From Planctomycetota bacterium (GTDB lineage: Bacteria; Planctomycetota; GCA-002687715; DRQF01), in assembly GCA_011369445.1 (NCBI GenBank), contig DRQF01000026.1, forward strand, positions 1 to 59,465: a stretch of 59,465 nucleotides of DNA, read 5' to 3'. The translations under genes and the position numbers were made by a program. Positions within the stretch are counted from its first letter, which is position 1, and each line of letters opens with the position of its first letter. Below are positions 36,301 to 45,756 of the stretch, piece after piece. The notes under the pieces are model-generated. The model did not search any database. It was not told where the DNA came from and saw only the letters and a program-made list of their open reading frames with translations.

Positions 36301-39264
36301 GTGACATCGCTTCGAATCCCAAGGTGGGCGGGCGTGGGTCTCGTGCTTGGAGGACTCCTGGCCCTCCTCGAGGGAGCGAGCGCGTCGCTTCTTGCTGGCG
36401 GGCACGCCGTCGGGCGGTTCTGGGCCCTGCCCTGTCTCGTCCTTCTCGTCGCCGCGGCGACCCTGGCGACGCTGCTGGTCTGCATGCTCGGCCGACCGGG
36501 ACTCATAGGCGCCGCCTGCTTTCTCGGCTACATGGCCGGCCACACCGCCGCGGCCGGCGCCCACGCGCGACGACTCCCCATGGCACCCCACTGGGATCTC
36601 ATCCTGGCCCTCCTGCTTCCCGTGGGCCTTCTGGCCACACGCCGTCTCGCCCTGCGGATGCCGCGACGATTCGCCGCGCTCGGGGTGGTGGTTTTTCTCG
36701 CGGCAGCCTTCACTCAGCGGGGCCGGTACCTCGAACTGAGGGAAATCGCAGCCGGGTTGGCGGCGCTGTTCCTCATTCCCCTCGCCCTCGACTGGGGTGG
36801 CCGGCTTCGCCCGCGGCTCGCTCGCCGTGCGCTTGTGATGCTCGTCGTCCTCGCGATTCCGTCGGGTCTGCTCGCCGTCCTGAGGCCGGAACCCGTCCAG
36901 TGGGCCCAGGCTTCCGGGTCCGCGACGACCCTGCTCGTCGCCCGCCTGCGGACGGCCGGATTCCTCCGTCAAGACGACGGGGCTCCCCCTCGCTCGGTGT
37001 GGCCCGATTACTTCGAGGGCCCCCTGCCCGACAAGGTCCAATCCTGGCTGGACGCGGGAGAGGACCGTCGCCCCGAGATGGTCGTCTTCGTTACGGTCGA
37101 TGCCCTGCGTGCGGACGTGGTCGGTCGCCGCGACGGGAACGGTGACCCCGTGACCCCCACCCTCGACCGCATGGCGCGGGAGGGTTTCTCGTTTTCGCGG
37201 GCCTACGCACCCGCGCCGGGGACCCACCTTTCCTTCTTTGGGTTTCTGAGCGGTTTCTACCCGAGTCAATACCTGGCGCAGTCGGACGCGTTCAACAGCG
37301 TCCCGCTGATCACCGAACGACTCCAAGCGGGCGGCGTGCAGACGAGGGCCTCCTTCCCGGTGAACGGTCTCACGCTGGAGCCCGAAACGTTTCGCAGGCA
37401 CCACCTCGACTTCGAGGTCGCATCCGGCCACCCATGGGAGGATCCTCCGGTGGACGAAACGCTTCGCCTCCTGCTCGAAGACCGAGACACGCGCCCGTGC
37501 TTCGCCTACTGGCACATCCTGCGGGCCCACTTCCCCTACGAGGGTCAAGGTTCACTCTGGGAACGGTATCTCCAGGACATCCATGCGGCCGATCACATGG
37601 TCGAGCGCCTCCTCGCGGCCATCGCCGCCAAGAGCTGGGGACGTCGGGTCTGGGTGGTCGTCAGCGCGGACCACGGAGAGGAATTCGAGGAACATGGGGC
37701 GCTCCGCCACGGCACCCAGCTCTACGAGGAGTCGGTCCACGTCCCGCTCATCGTCTGGGGCGCACAGGTTCCGAAGGGGACGTCCGATCGCCCCGTGAGC
37801 CTCGTGGAGATCCCCCCGACCCTCGAGGAGATCTTCCGACTTCCCACCGCCGGGCGACCGCACTACGCCGGAAGAAGCCTCCTCCCGCTGATGCTCGGGT
37901 ATCACGACGCGGAACGCCCCGAGGGCGTGCTCATCGACAATCCACCCGTGGGTGTCGCCCGATGGAACACGCTTTCCGCCGTCGCCACACGAGAGTGGAA
38001 ACTCATCACGAATGAGAGAACACGCACCGAAGAGTTGTTCGACCTGGCCGCCGACCCCCATGAGACGCGCAACCTCGCATACGAACGACCGCACATCGCC
38101 GCGGCCCAACGGGGGCTCCTCCGCAGCCTGCGAGCTCACGGTTCTCTCGGACAAGGCGACGTCTATGCCGATCTCGAGGGGCTCCAGGATCTCTTCATGG
38201 AGGCGGAGGCGGTCGGCCCCGGCGCGGTGTTGGCCCAGCTGAGATTGATCAAGCACCTCCCCAGGGATCTACTCGTTCGCTACCTCCTCTACATTGCCTC
38301 CGTCGCGGAACCTGTCTCGATGCGGGAGGCCGCCCGCTCGTTCCAAGACAACCCCGATCCGCTGGTCCAGGGCTCGCTCGAAGTGCTGAAGGCTCAACGT
38401 GGCTTGCTGGACCGGGACGAGGTGGTCGCTCTCGTCACCGACCGCGAGTTCGCGGAGAACGCGGACTGGGAGGCGGCGCGTCATGCCCTGGCGGCGCGTT
38501 TCCGCATCCCCGTGGACGACAGGGATGCGGCGCCGGAATCGCTGCGGCTGCGGCTTCTGCGCGCCCTTTCCCATCTCGTCGTGCGTGGTGAGGCCCCCCC
38601 CGATGGCCTGTGTCGACAGGGCCTTCGCGCCCGGAGTGCCTGGACGCGACTCGAGGCGGCCCGACTCGCTCGGCATGCCCCGACGACCATCTCAGAGGAC
38701 GATCTCCTCTCCGCCCTCGACCGAGCCCGCGAACCCCACCTCGCACGAGAGCTCCTACTCGGTCTCGATCCGTCGTCTCCGCGCTCCATGGCTCGCCTTC
38801 TCGAGCACCTCGACCCCGCCCACCCCCTCTTGGCCCAGGCGGCCATGGCACGTTTGGCGGCTGTGAATCCGATGCCGCCGGGGCTCACCGCGATCTCGTT
38901 CGCCGACCCGAAATACACGGGATCGGACGGTCCGTTCATGAAGGGTGATCCCATTTTCGCCCGAGGACGATCGCGAACCATGCGGTTGCCGTACGCAAAG
39001 CCGCCCGGGGAGGTCCTCGTGGGACTGTTTCTCACGTTTCCTTCAGACGGCTCGCAGGCCGTCCGCTTGATGCTTCGCTGCGGGGCGCGCTCCTGGCCCA
39101 TCGACTATCCGCCCCGCGATCCGGCCCTCCCCGTGATCATCCCCATGACCGGGAACGAATCCGCCCCACTCGTTCTCGAGATCATCTCCGGCGATCCCCG
39201 CAACCTGCGCCTGGCCGGTCTCATCGCCTGCTCGTTGGCGAAGCGATCCTCCTCAGGACACTGA
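36301..39264 (+). CDS. Membrane sulfatase-like/alkaline phosphatase superfamily enzyme with HEAT-like tail
   Basis: A 987-residue protein. The first about 250 residues are seven or more membrane segments. Then comes an alkaline-phosphatase-superfamily domain with VFVTVDALRADVVGR (metal site), APAPGTHLSFF (nucleophile loop) and SADHGEEFEEHG (second metal site). The nucleophile position holds Thr rather than the Cys/Ser of formylglycine sulfatases, as in LtaS/EptA-type transferases. The last about 400 residues are helical, HEAT-like. The most likely role is addition or removal of a phosphate- or sulfate-linked group on the envelope. The GTG 36301 overlaps a 15-codon ATG reading frame as GTGA. 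An alternative start is TTG 36265. Confidence 0.82.
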   Translation: MTSLRIPRWAGVGLVLGGLLALLEGASASLLAGGHAVGRFWALPCLVLLVAAATLATLLVCMLGRPGLIGAACFLGYMAGHTAAAGAHARRLPMAPHWDLILALLLPVGLLATRRLALRMPRRFAALGVVVFLAAAFTQRGRYLELREIAAGLAALFLIPLALDWGGRLRPRLARRALVMLVVLAIPSGLLAVLRPEPVQWAQASGSATTLLVARLRTAGFLRQDDGAPPRSVWPDYFEGPLPDKVQSWLDAGEDRRPEMVVFVTVDALRADVVGRRDGNGDPVTPTLDRMAREGFSFSRAYAPAPGTHLSFFGFLSGFYPSQYLAQSDAFNSVPLITERLQAGGVQTRASFPVNGLTLEPETFRRHHLDFEVASGHPWEDPPVDETLRLLLEDRDTRPCFAYWHILRAHFPYEGQGSLWERYLQDIHAADHMVERLLAAIAAKSWGRRVWVVVSADHGEEFEEHGALRHGTQLYEESVHVPLIVWGAQVPKGTSDRPVSLVEIPPTLEEIFRLPTAGRPHYAGRSLLPLMLGYHDAERPEGVLIDNPPVGVARWNTLSAVATREWKLITNERTRTEELFDLAADPHETRNLAYERPHIAAAQRGLLRSLRAHGSLGQGDVYADLEGLQDLFMEAEAVGPGAVLAQLRLIKHLPRDLLVRYLLYIASVAEPVSMREAARSFQDNPDPLVQGSLEVLKAQRGLLDRDEVVALVTDREFAENADWEAARHALAARFRIPVDDRDAAPESLRLRLLRALSHLVVRGEAPPDGLCRQGLRARSAWTRLEAARLARHAPTTISEDDLLSALDRAREPHLARELLLGLDPSSPRSMARLLEHLDPAHPLLAQAAMARLAAVNPMPPGLTAISFADPKYTGSDGPFMKGDPIFARGRSRTMRLPYAKPPGEVLVGLFLTFPSDGSQAVRLMLRCGARSWPIDYPPRDPALPVIIPMTGNESAPLVLEIISGDPRNLRLAGLIACSLAKRSSSGH

Positions 39265-40035
39265 GCCGCCGCGCACGCGCCGCGCCGCGCGGCGTGCGAG
39301 CTTCCCGAAGAGTCTTCGTACGTCTTGCGAGGTTCCCGATCCATAGCCTCTCAGAAACCGCCAGCGCTGGGAGCGCGTGAACCCCGGCGTACGACGATTG
39401 AACGCGTCGAGGTCTCGAAGTCGCGCCCGGGCGCGCAGGCAGGTGAGTCGACTCTTCTCCATGTCGATCAGCGACACTCTCCACACGCCGTCATCAGTCC
39501 GCTCGAGAAAGACATGCTTCGGATACAAGGCGCCCTGACGGTAGCCCAGCCGATGAAGACGCCCCACGACCGCGGCCACAGCGTCGATGGCGGCATGAAG
39601 CTCGCGGGGAGGTGGCCAACCGGACTTCTCCCACTCCTCGATCCAACGGTCGAGGGAACGGGCCCGGGGGACCTCTTCCAAGAGCAAGAGCGCTTGGAGC
39701 GCGCCGTTGCGGATGCGCTCGCCGAAGGCGATGGGGCGAGGGACGGGGAAACCGACCCGCCGAAGCGCGACCAGGTTTCTCCACTCCCTGGCGCAGGTGG
39801 ACTCTCCCCGGAAGGGGTGACGAAAACTCCGGATGCGATGGTTCTCCTGACGCTTCAGAAAAACAGTTCGGCCGGGTGTCCCCGCGAGGACGAGACGTCC
39901 GACACGGCTCCAACCGCCCCGTCTGCGGTTCGGCTCCTCCACGTCCGGAAGATCCGCCCTCCAAAGAGAGTCGAAGTCGGTCCAGCCCCGAGCGCGCAGT
40001 GCCTCCACCCAGATTTGGTCATCGATCCAGTCCAT
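39253..40035 (-). CDS. InaA-family lipopolysaccharide-kinase-like protein
   Basis: A 260-residue kinase-fold protein similar to the Kdo/WaaP/InaA group. The ATP-lysine is in TVFLKRQENH, and the catalytic-loop equivalent is RLGYRQGALYPKHVFLE. WaaP has HRD there, but InaA-type proteins lack the Asp in the same way (GxLYPKHIF). The Mg-binding DFG-like motif is LIDMEKSR. It may phosphorylate a lipid A core sugar or act without catalysis. The ATG 40035 has a weak ribosome site. Its 3' end overlaps that of the sulfatase-like gene by 12 nt. Confidence 0.78.
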   Translation of the reverse strand: MDWIDDQIWVEALRARGWTDFDSLWRADLPDVEEPNRRRGGWSRVGRLVLAGTPGRTVFLKRQENHRIRSFRHPFRGESTCAREWRNLVALRRVGFPVPRPIAFGERIRNGALQALLLLEEVPRARSLDRWIEEWEKSGWPPPRELHAAIDAVAAVVGRLHRLGYRQGALYPKHVFLERTDDGVWRVSLIDMEKSRLTCLRARARLRDLDAFNRRTPGFTRSQRWRFLRGYGSGTSQDVRRLFGKLARRAARRVRGGSVS

Positions 40036-40139
40036 GCTCACAGGCGAGTCTAAGGGTTCCGGCCGCGGGGCGCACCCGGCCACTTTCGACCGGGCGAAGA
40101 TCGGTTATCCTTCCCCCCTTCTCAAATGGAGCAATGACC

Positions 40140-40724
40140 ATGGAATCGGGAATCGAGGAGGTCCAACCCCGCGGGCGCAACGGTCTTGGCATCGCGGGCT
40201 TCGTGCTCTCCATCACTTGTTGCCTTGCCATCCCCGGCACGATCCTCAGCCTCATCGCGCTCAGGCGTTCGCCGAAGATCTTCGCAATCCTGGGCCTCAT
40301 CATCGGCCTCCCCCTGGCGTCGATCCAACTGACGTTGGCGGTCAAGCAGGATCAGACGGGCTACATCTTCGGCGAGAAGGCCGGGCAGTACATCGAGGGG
40401 GCCTGGGACTCCGTGATGGTCAATACGCAAAGCGCGACCTTCCGCGAGACCCACGGTGGCCGCTACCCGCAGACCGTCGACGAGTTGACCGATCTCGAGG
40501 AACGCTACAAGACGGATCCCTGGGGACGGCCCTATGGCTTGGAGCTGGTTCGCATGAAGGAGAAGCCTGAGCTGATCAGTCTTCGCCTCATCTCGAAAGG
40601 GCCCGACGGCATCGCGGACACGGCCGATGACGTGGCGTGGCCGCCCAAGGACGATGAGCAATTCGAACCGGTGCCGCCCGAAGAGATCCAGAAGGAAACC
40701 AAGACGAAACCCGAGGGTAAATGA
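40140..40724 (+). CDS. DUF4190-like membrane domain fused to GspG-like pseudopilin domain
   Basis: A 194-residue protein. Residues about 15-70 form a two-segment membrane hairpin (GLGIAGFVLSITCCLAIPG, FAILGLIIGLP), as in DUF4190. The C-terminal 90 residues resemble the globular GspG domain: RYPQTVDELTDLEERY, TDPWGRPYGLEL, ISKGPDGIADTADDV (the calcium-binding GxDG..T.DD region). There is no prepilin peptidase motif, so it is not an ordinary pseudopilin. ATG 40140 is chosen because GGAG lies 8 nt upstream. It precedes the S46 peptidase gene by 37 nt. Confidence 0.78.
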   Translation: MESGIEEVQPRGRNGLGIAGFVLSITCCLAIPGTILSLIALRRSPKIFAILGLIIGLPLASIQLTLAVKQDQTGYIFGEKAGQYIEGAWDSVMVNTQSATFRETHGGRYPQTVDELTDLEERYKTDPWGRPYGLELVRMKEKPELISLRLISKGPDGIADTADDVAWPPKDDEQFEPVPPEEIQKETKTKPEGK

Positions 40725-40761
40725 CACGGGCACGACCGTGCCCCACGAGGAGACGAGAATC

Positions 40762-42837
40762 ATGAGAAAGACGCTTTGGAGTCGCACCCTTCTGCTGGCC
40801 GCCCTGGCCCTTTCCCTGCTCGGTCCAGCGAGAGCTCAGCAGGAAGTCGACCTCGGCCTGGGAAAGATGTGGCCGTTCGAATCCATCCCCGCCGACTACT
40901 TCGAAAAGCACCATGGCTTCGTGCCCACTCAGGAATGGCTGGACGCGGTTCGATTGGCGTCGATCCGCTTCGGGAGTGGCTGCTCGTCGTCCTTCGTCTC
41001 GCCGAAAGGCCTGGTGATGACCAATCACCATTGCGTGCGCGACTTCATCGCCAAGGCCTGTCCGCCCGACCAGGACTGGGTGAAGAACGGATTCCTCGCG
41101 AAGCGCCTGGAGGACGAGGTGCCCCTCGAAGGTCTCACCGTGCAGCAACTGGTCGGAATGGAAGACATCACGGAAGCGATGAATGCGGGCATCACGCCCG
41201 AAGATTCCGTCGACACGATCGCCGCGAAGCGCCAGGCCAACGAGGAGAAGATCCTGCAGAAGGCGGGCGAGGAGCATCCCGATCTCACGGCCCGCACCGT
41301 GAAGCTCTACCAGGGTGGAAAGTTCGAGCTCTATCTGTACAAGGTCTTCACGGACCTTCGCCTGGTCTGTTCGCCCCATCTCCAGACATCCCACTTCGGT
41401 GGTGACCCGGACAACTTCACCTACCCTCGCTTCGGTATCGATTTCACCTTCTGCCGTGCCTACGAGGACGGTAAGCCCGTCGATTCCTCCGCCTACTACT
41501 TCAAGTTCGATCCCGAAGGCGCCGAGGAGGGCGAGTCCGTCTTCGTCACCGGCAATCCGGGTCGTACCGAGCGTCTGTTGACCTACGCCCAGCTCGAGTA
41601 CAAGCGCGACGTCGAGCTTCCCATGATCCTCGACATCATCGATACCCGTCTGGCCACCATGCGTGCGCGGGCCCAAGCCAGCGAAGAGGCCGAAAAGCAG
41701 CTCCGCCCCGGCATCCTGGGTCTCGAGAACGCCCAGAAAGCCTACCGGGGATACTGGGCCGGGGTGAAGGACGCCGAGCTGATGGCGAAGAAGAAGGCCG
41801 CCGAGGCGGAACTCCGGCGCCGGGTCAACGCCGACCCGAAACTCGCGAAGCTCTACGGAGACGCGTGGGACGCATTGGCCAAGGTGGCGGACCAAAAGCG
41901 GACCCTCACCCCGAGCCTCCGCTATCACCGCACCTTGGGGATTCCCCTGATCTCCCGAGCCATGGCCGTTTTGGACGCAGTCAACGAGAAACTCTCGGAG
42001 GAGGCGCGCTCGGAAGCCGCGTCGAAGGCCACGAGGGGGGACGCCCACCTCGAAGGCGGCCGTCTGGCCGCGGTGGCGACCAACCTCGAGGTGGCGCGCC
42101 GATGGCTGGGCAGCGATGACGCCTACATCCAGGCGCTCTTCGGCAACGCCGAGAAGGCAGAATCCGCTTTGCGGGGTCTGGAGAAGAGGAGTCGACTCGG
42201 AGATGCCGCCTTCGTGCAGGGCCTGATCGAAAAAGGCGCAGGCGCCGTCGCCGCCTCCGACGACCCCGCCCTCGTGGCGGCAAGAGCGCTGCGGGCGGCG
42301 ATCGACCGTAACAAACAGCTTCAGCCCGAAGTGGCCGCCGCGGAGAACGTTCACAAGGCCCGTATCGGGCAGGCCGTGTTCGCCCTGTTCGGAACTTCCG
42401 TGTCACCCGACGCCACGGGGACCTTGCGGCTCTCGGACGGGAAGGTTCGCGGCTTCCCGTACAACGGGACGATCGCCCCTTGGTTCACCACCTTCTACGG
42501 CCTCTATGGGCGCAACGTCGCTTTCGGCAACAAGCACCCCTTCGACCTTCCGGAACCCTGGCTCGCCAACAAGGACAAGATCGACCTGTCCCGCCCCGTC
42601 GATTTCGTGGCGACCAATGACATCATTGGCGGCAACTCGGGGAGCCCCGTCATCGACAAGGATCGCCACGTCGTGGGCCTGGTCTTCGACGGCAATATCG
42701 AGATGCTGGCGAACAACTTCTTCTACCGAGGCGACATTCCCAGATCCGTAAATGTTCATCCGGCCGCCATCATGGAGGCATTGACGAAGATCTACGGTGC
42801 CTGGCGCCTGGTCGCGGAACTTTTGGGACAGGACTGA
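40762..42837 (+). CDS. Secreted S46 dipeptidyl peptidase (DPP7/DPP11 type)
   Basis: Periplasmic serine dipeptidyl-peptidase of 691 residues. The Sec signal peptide ends near PARAQ. The chymotrypsin-like triad is visible: His at TNHHCV (about 89-90), Asp in GGDPDNF (about 215-217) and Ser626 in GNSGSP. The long helical insert (residues about 260-520) is the S46 alpha domain. Members free dipeptides from the N-terminus of peptides. The ATG 40762 follows GAGGAG. It is likely co-transcribed with the DUF4190/GspG-like gene and ends at a bidirectional terminator. Confidence 0.93.
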   Translation: MRKTLWSRTLLLAALALSLLGPARAQQEVDLGLGKMWPFESIPADYFEKHHGFVPTQEWLDAVRLASIRFGSGCSSSFVSPKGLVMTNHHCVRDFIAKACPPDQDWVKNGFLAKRLEDEVPLEGLTVQQLVGMEDITEAMNAGITPEDSVDTIAAKRQANEEKILQKAGEEHPDLTARTVKLYQGGKFELYLYKVFTDLRLVCSPHLQTSHFGGDPDNFTYPRFGIDFTFCRAYEDGKPVDSSAYYFKFDPEGAEEGESVFVTGNPGRTERLLTYAQLEYKRDVELPMILDIIDTRLATMRARAQASEEAEKQLRPGILGLENAQKAYRGYWAGVKDAELMAKKKAAEAELRRRVNADPKLAKLYGDAWDALAKVADQKRTLTPSLRYHRTLGIPLISRAMAVLDAVNEKLSEEARSEAASKATRGDAHLEGGRLAAVATNLEVARRWLGSDDAYIQALFGNAEKAESALRGLEKRSRLGDAAFVQGLIEKGAGAVAASDDPALVAARALRAAIDRNKQLQPEVAAAENVHKARIGQAVFALFGTSVSPDATGTLRLSDGKVRGFPYNGTIAPWFTTFYGLYGRNVAFGNKHPFDLPEPWLANKDKIDLSRPVDFVATNDIIGGNSGSPVIDKDRHVVGLVFDGNIEMLANNFFYRGDIPRSVNVHPAAIMEALTKIYGAWRLVAELLGQD

Positions 42838-42870
42838 CAGAGCCGCGGGACAAAGGTGTCCCCACTCCAT

Positions 42871-42908
42871 GAAGGCGGGGTCGTGACTCGGGTCACGACC
42901 CCGCCTTC
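42871..42908. terminator. Bidirectional hairpin terminator
   Basis: A perfect 17-bp stem (42871-42887 and 42892-42908) with loop TCGG sits between two convergent genes. The stop codon of the minus-strand gene is inside the right arm. No T run follows, so termination may need additional factors. Confidence 0.75.
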
Positions 42909-44026
42909 GTGGGATCTCGGCGCAATGCGGACCCGTGCAACAGCTGCACGAGGCCGATGACGGCGCCCCAGAGAAAAGCTCCGCCGGCCGCCAGACCTAT
43001 GAGAAGGCGAAGGAAACTGGCCACGTCGCCTCGCGACGCGACCACCCGTTCGGCAAGCCGTGGGCCCTCGTCCCAGGGGAGGACGACGTTCGTTTCCGCC
43101 CATCGCTCCTCGCGCACCCGGAACCCGCCCCGGCCATCGAGTTCGATCCTCAGGGCCCACGGCCCCGAATCGGTGGGAGGGTGAACGGTGTCGAGACCCT
43201 TCCACTCCGATCCGCCGAAGCGCCGGTGCACCTCGATGACGAGGTCGACCCCGGCCTTCGCGGCGAACTCCCTCCAGTCTCCCTCTCTTACTGCCCCCCG
43301 TTTTCGCTCGTCCACGACCAGCAAGGGCGCCGATGCCAGATCGGGCGCGAGGGCGTTCAGGGGGGTGAAACGGGTGGCATCTCCCAGGAAAAGGATGCGC
43401 AGGGCGCCTGGAATCAGAAACACCCGGGGCTCCACGCCGACCCTTCCCGACAGCACGGGAAGGCCGCTCACCGAGAGTGCGCGGCGAACGATGTCCTCGT
43501 GGGCCGCGTTCCCCCCGTCTCCGGTTTCTCCGATCCAAACGAGGAGGTCCTCATCACCATCCCCGAGATTCCGGCCGGTTTCGATCGCCGTCACGACGTC
43601 CAAGCCCCCCATGGCCAAAATGACGGGAGTCCCGACCTCCTTGGCCTTCAGTCGCCCCATCAATGCCTCGGCCACGGGGGCGTCGTCCGTGATCTCACCC
43701 ACCGAGAAGCTCGTCCCGTCACGGATACCCGGCCAGAGGAAAACGCCCGCCAGAACCCCCGCCAAGAAGACGAATCGCCCCCACCGCCCCCCGCGTAGCC
43801 AGCCCGCCCAGCCCGCTCCGCAGAGGACGGCCCCCGCGAGAACGCTCGAGGGGATGAGAATCGCGACACCGAGGGCCGCCAAGCTCATGCCAGAAACAAA
43901 GGCCGCGAGATGAAGGAGAGCCGCCGCACGCCCACGACGCTCGCCCGGCACGCGCGAAAGCGAGACGAGGACGGCCGCCCCGCCAGCCAGGCTCACGAGG
44001 ACGAAAACGAGATCCAGAGCGCTCAT
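42893..44026 (-). CDS. Membrane protein with degenerate metallophosphatase-like domain
   Basis: A 377-residue protein with about four N-terminal membrane segments and one at the C-terminus (FLRLLIGLAAGGAFLWGAVIG). The soluble middle part (about 130-330) follows the strand order of calcineurin-like phosphoesterases. Examples are DLLVWIGETGDGG, SGLPVLSGRVGV, LRILFLGDATR and VIEVHRRFGG. Each expected metal motif (GDxxD, GNHD, GHxH) is lost, so it would be non-catalytic if homologous. The similarity is seen by eye only. Confidence 0.55.
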   Translation of the reverse strand: MSALDLVFVLVSLAGGAAVLVSLSRVPGERRGRAAALLHLAAFVSGMSLAALGVAILIPSSVLAGAVLCGAGWAGWLRGGRWGRFVFLAGVLAGVFLWPGIRDGTSFSVGEITDDAPVAEALMGRLKAKEVGTPVILAMGGLDVVTAIETGRNLGDGDEDLLVWIGETGDGGNAAHEDIVRRALSVSGLPVLSGRVGVEPRVFLIPGALRILFLGDATRFTPLNALAPDLASAPLLVVDERKRGAVREGDWREFAAKAGVDLVIEVHRRFGGSEWKGLDTVHPPTDSGPWALRIELDGRGGFRVREERWAETNVVLPWDEGPRLAERVVASRGDVASFLRLLIGLAAGGAFLWGAVIGLVQLLHGSALRRDPTKAGS

Positions 44027-44139
44027 GGCTCAAGTCTACCCGCGACGGGAGCCCCCCTCATCCCGAAGATCCTTTCATCCCGGGACGCCCCGTTTCCCAC
44101 AATCTCGCTCTCTTCCTGGACGACGGCTCACCGGCTCCA

Positions 44140-44145
44140 TACCAT
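44140..44145 (+). promoter_or_regulatory. -10-like TACCAT before the NfeD protease gene
   Basis: TACCAT ends 6 nt before the ATG at 44152, and there is no Shine-Dalgarno sequence. A leaderless start is possible. Confidence 0.3.
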
Positions 44146-44151
44146 TCCCCC

Positions 44152-45756
44152 ATGGCGATACTTTCATTCCGGTGGTTTCGATGGATCTGCAGTCTGACCC
44201 TTCTCGTGATGGGTCCGTCGACGCAGGCCCAGAACCGTCCCTCGGAGCTGGTGCTCACCGAACGGTTTCCGCGGATCATCCACGTCGACCTCGGCGAGAA
44301 TAGGATGGTCAACGGCAGTCTGTACGACGACATCGCCAAAGAGCTCCAAAGAGCGGAAGGACGGGGCCCCGTCGCCGTCGTCCTCAAGATCGACTCCGGA
44401 GGAGGTGAAGTTCCGGCAGCCCAGGACATCGTGGCATTGATCCGATCCTATCGGGAGAGCGATCAAGTTCGCGTGTTCGCTTGGGTCCCGCGGTTCGCCT
44501 ACTCCGCGGCGGCGTGGATCGCTCTCGCATGCCGAGGACTCTTCATCGCTCCCGACGCGACCATCGGCAACCTCCAGCCCCTCGTTCAGAGCTTTCGAGG
44601 CTACGAACTCGCGCCGGGGAAGATCGTTTCCTCCCTCGCCGAGGAGGTCGTCGTCACATGCCAAGACAACGGTGTCCAACCTCGGTACCCGAGGCTGTTT
44701 CTCTTGGCGATGGTGGACCGAGACATCGAGATCGTCGAGCTCCACGACGTGAGTCGGCCCGAGGCGCCCCCCATCTACATGCGAGCCACTGACTTTCGCG
44801 CTCGTCCGGCGAAGGAACGCGCTCGATACGAACCGAACTACATCGGCACGCCGGAGAAGGCCCTCACGACCAACGGGCAGCGGTTGATCGATTTCGGATT
44901 CCCTGTTCGATTGGTGAAGATGGAGGAGCAGATTCGCGACATCATCGGGACACCCGATGTCGAGATCGAGGAACGCGACCTGTCGGGGCCGTCCGCCCTC
45001 GGCTTCCACATCGACTGGAGTGTCATCCTCCTGGTGGCCGCCTTCATCCTCCTAGCTCTCGAATTCAAGACGGCGGGCGTCGGCGTTTTCGGGGTCATGG
45101 GAGTCCTCGCGATGATCCTCTTCTTCCTCGTCCAAGCGGACTGGGAGCAGTCGGCGATGTTGCCCATCGCGATCTTCCTGCTGGGAGCCTTTCTCCTTCT
45201 GGTCGAGGCCATCATCCTCCCCGGATTCACCATCCCCGGCGTGCTCGGTATCCTGATGATCCTGTACGCGACTTGGGTCGGCTTGGTCCATCCGGAAGCC
45301 CACACCCTTCCCCCTTGGCCGGACTTCGACGACAAGACGGAGGTGCGGGGCATAAGGGATTGGGGTCTCACGATCCTTGGCAGCTTGGCGGTGGGGATGG
45401 GCGTCGCCATATCCCTGGGAAAGGTCCTGCACCGCATCCCGTTCTTCTCGCGCATGGTGCTGATTCCGTCTATGGCTCTCCGCATGAAGCAACGGACTGC
45501 CGAATCCGCGGAGACCGCGGGGGGACCGATGCGAGCCGCCGATGGGACGAGGGCCACCGTCGTGGTCGGAGCCCGGGGCATCGCCCATACACCGCTGCGG
45601 CCGGCGGGCGTCGCCCTCATTGCCGATCACAAGATCGACGTGGTCACACCGGGAATGTGGGTCGAGAAAGGAACGCCCGTGGAAGTCGTCGAGATCTCGG
45701 GGTTGCGGGTCGTCGTCGAGCCCATCGATCATAGCAACGAGGTCCGCGACGCATGA
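44152..45756 (+). CDS. Long NfeD: ClpP-like membrane serine protease
   Basis: A 534-residue membrane protein of the NfeD1b type. A signal peptide (ends near STQAQ) is followed by a ClpP/SppA-like domain. In it [12 protein letters not shown] carries the nucleophile Ser118 and APGKIVSSL carries Lys157, forming the Ser-Lys dyad. Two to three membrane segments follow (about 285-400), and then the soluble NfeD OB domain (residues about 460-530: [31 protein letters not shown]). It is the first gene of the nfeD-nfeD-floA operon and stops in ATGA with the next gene. These proteins act on flotillin-organised membrane domains. Confidence 0.88.
   Translation: MAILSFRWFRWICSLTLLVMGPSTQAQNRPSELVLTERFPRIIHVDLGENRMVNGSLYDDIAKELQRAEGRGPVAVVLKIDSGGGEVPAAQDIVALIRSYRESDQVRVFAWVPRFAYSAAAWIALACRGLFIAPDATIGNLQPLVQSFRGYELAPGKIVSSLAEEVVVTCQDNGVQPRYPRLFLLAMVDRDIEIVELHDVSRPEAPPIYMRATDFRARPAKERARYEPNYIGTPEKALTTNGQRLIDFGFPVRLVKMEEQIRDIIGTPDVEIEERDLSGPSALGFHIDWSVILLVAAFILLALEFKTAGVGVFGVMGVLAMILFFLVQADWEQSAMLPIAIFLLGAFLLLVEAIILPGFTIPGVLGILMILYATWVGLVHPEAHTLPPWPDFDDKTEVRGIRDWGLTILGSLAVGMGVAISLGKVLHRIPFFSRMVLIPSMALRMKQRTAESAETAGGPMRAADGTRATVVVGARGIAHTPLRPAGVALIADHKIDVVTPGMWVEKGTPVEVVEISGLRVVVEPIDHSNEVRDA

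Noticed and set aside
36173..37548. N-terminal extension of the M49 peptidase
   Set aside because: It would lie antisense over the sulfatase-like gene; a strong ribosome site and signal peptide start at 36171.
40588..42354. 588-codon open frame antisense to the S46 peptidase
   Set aside because: High-GC antisense shadow of a gene with an intact triad.
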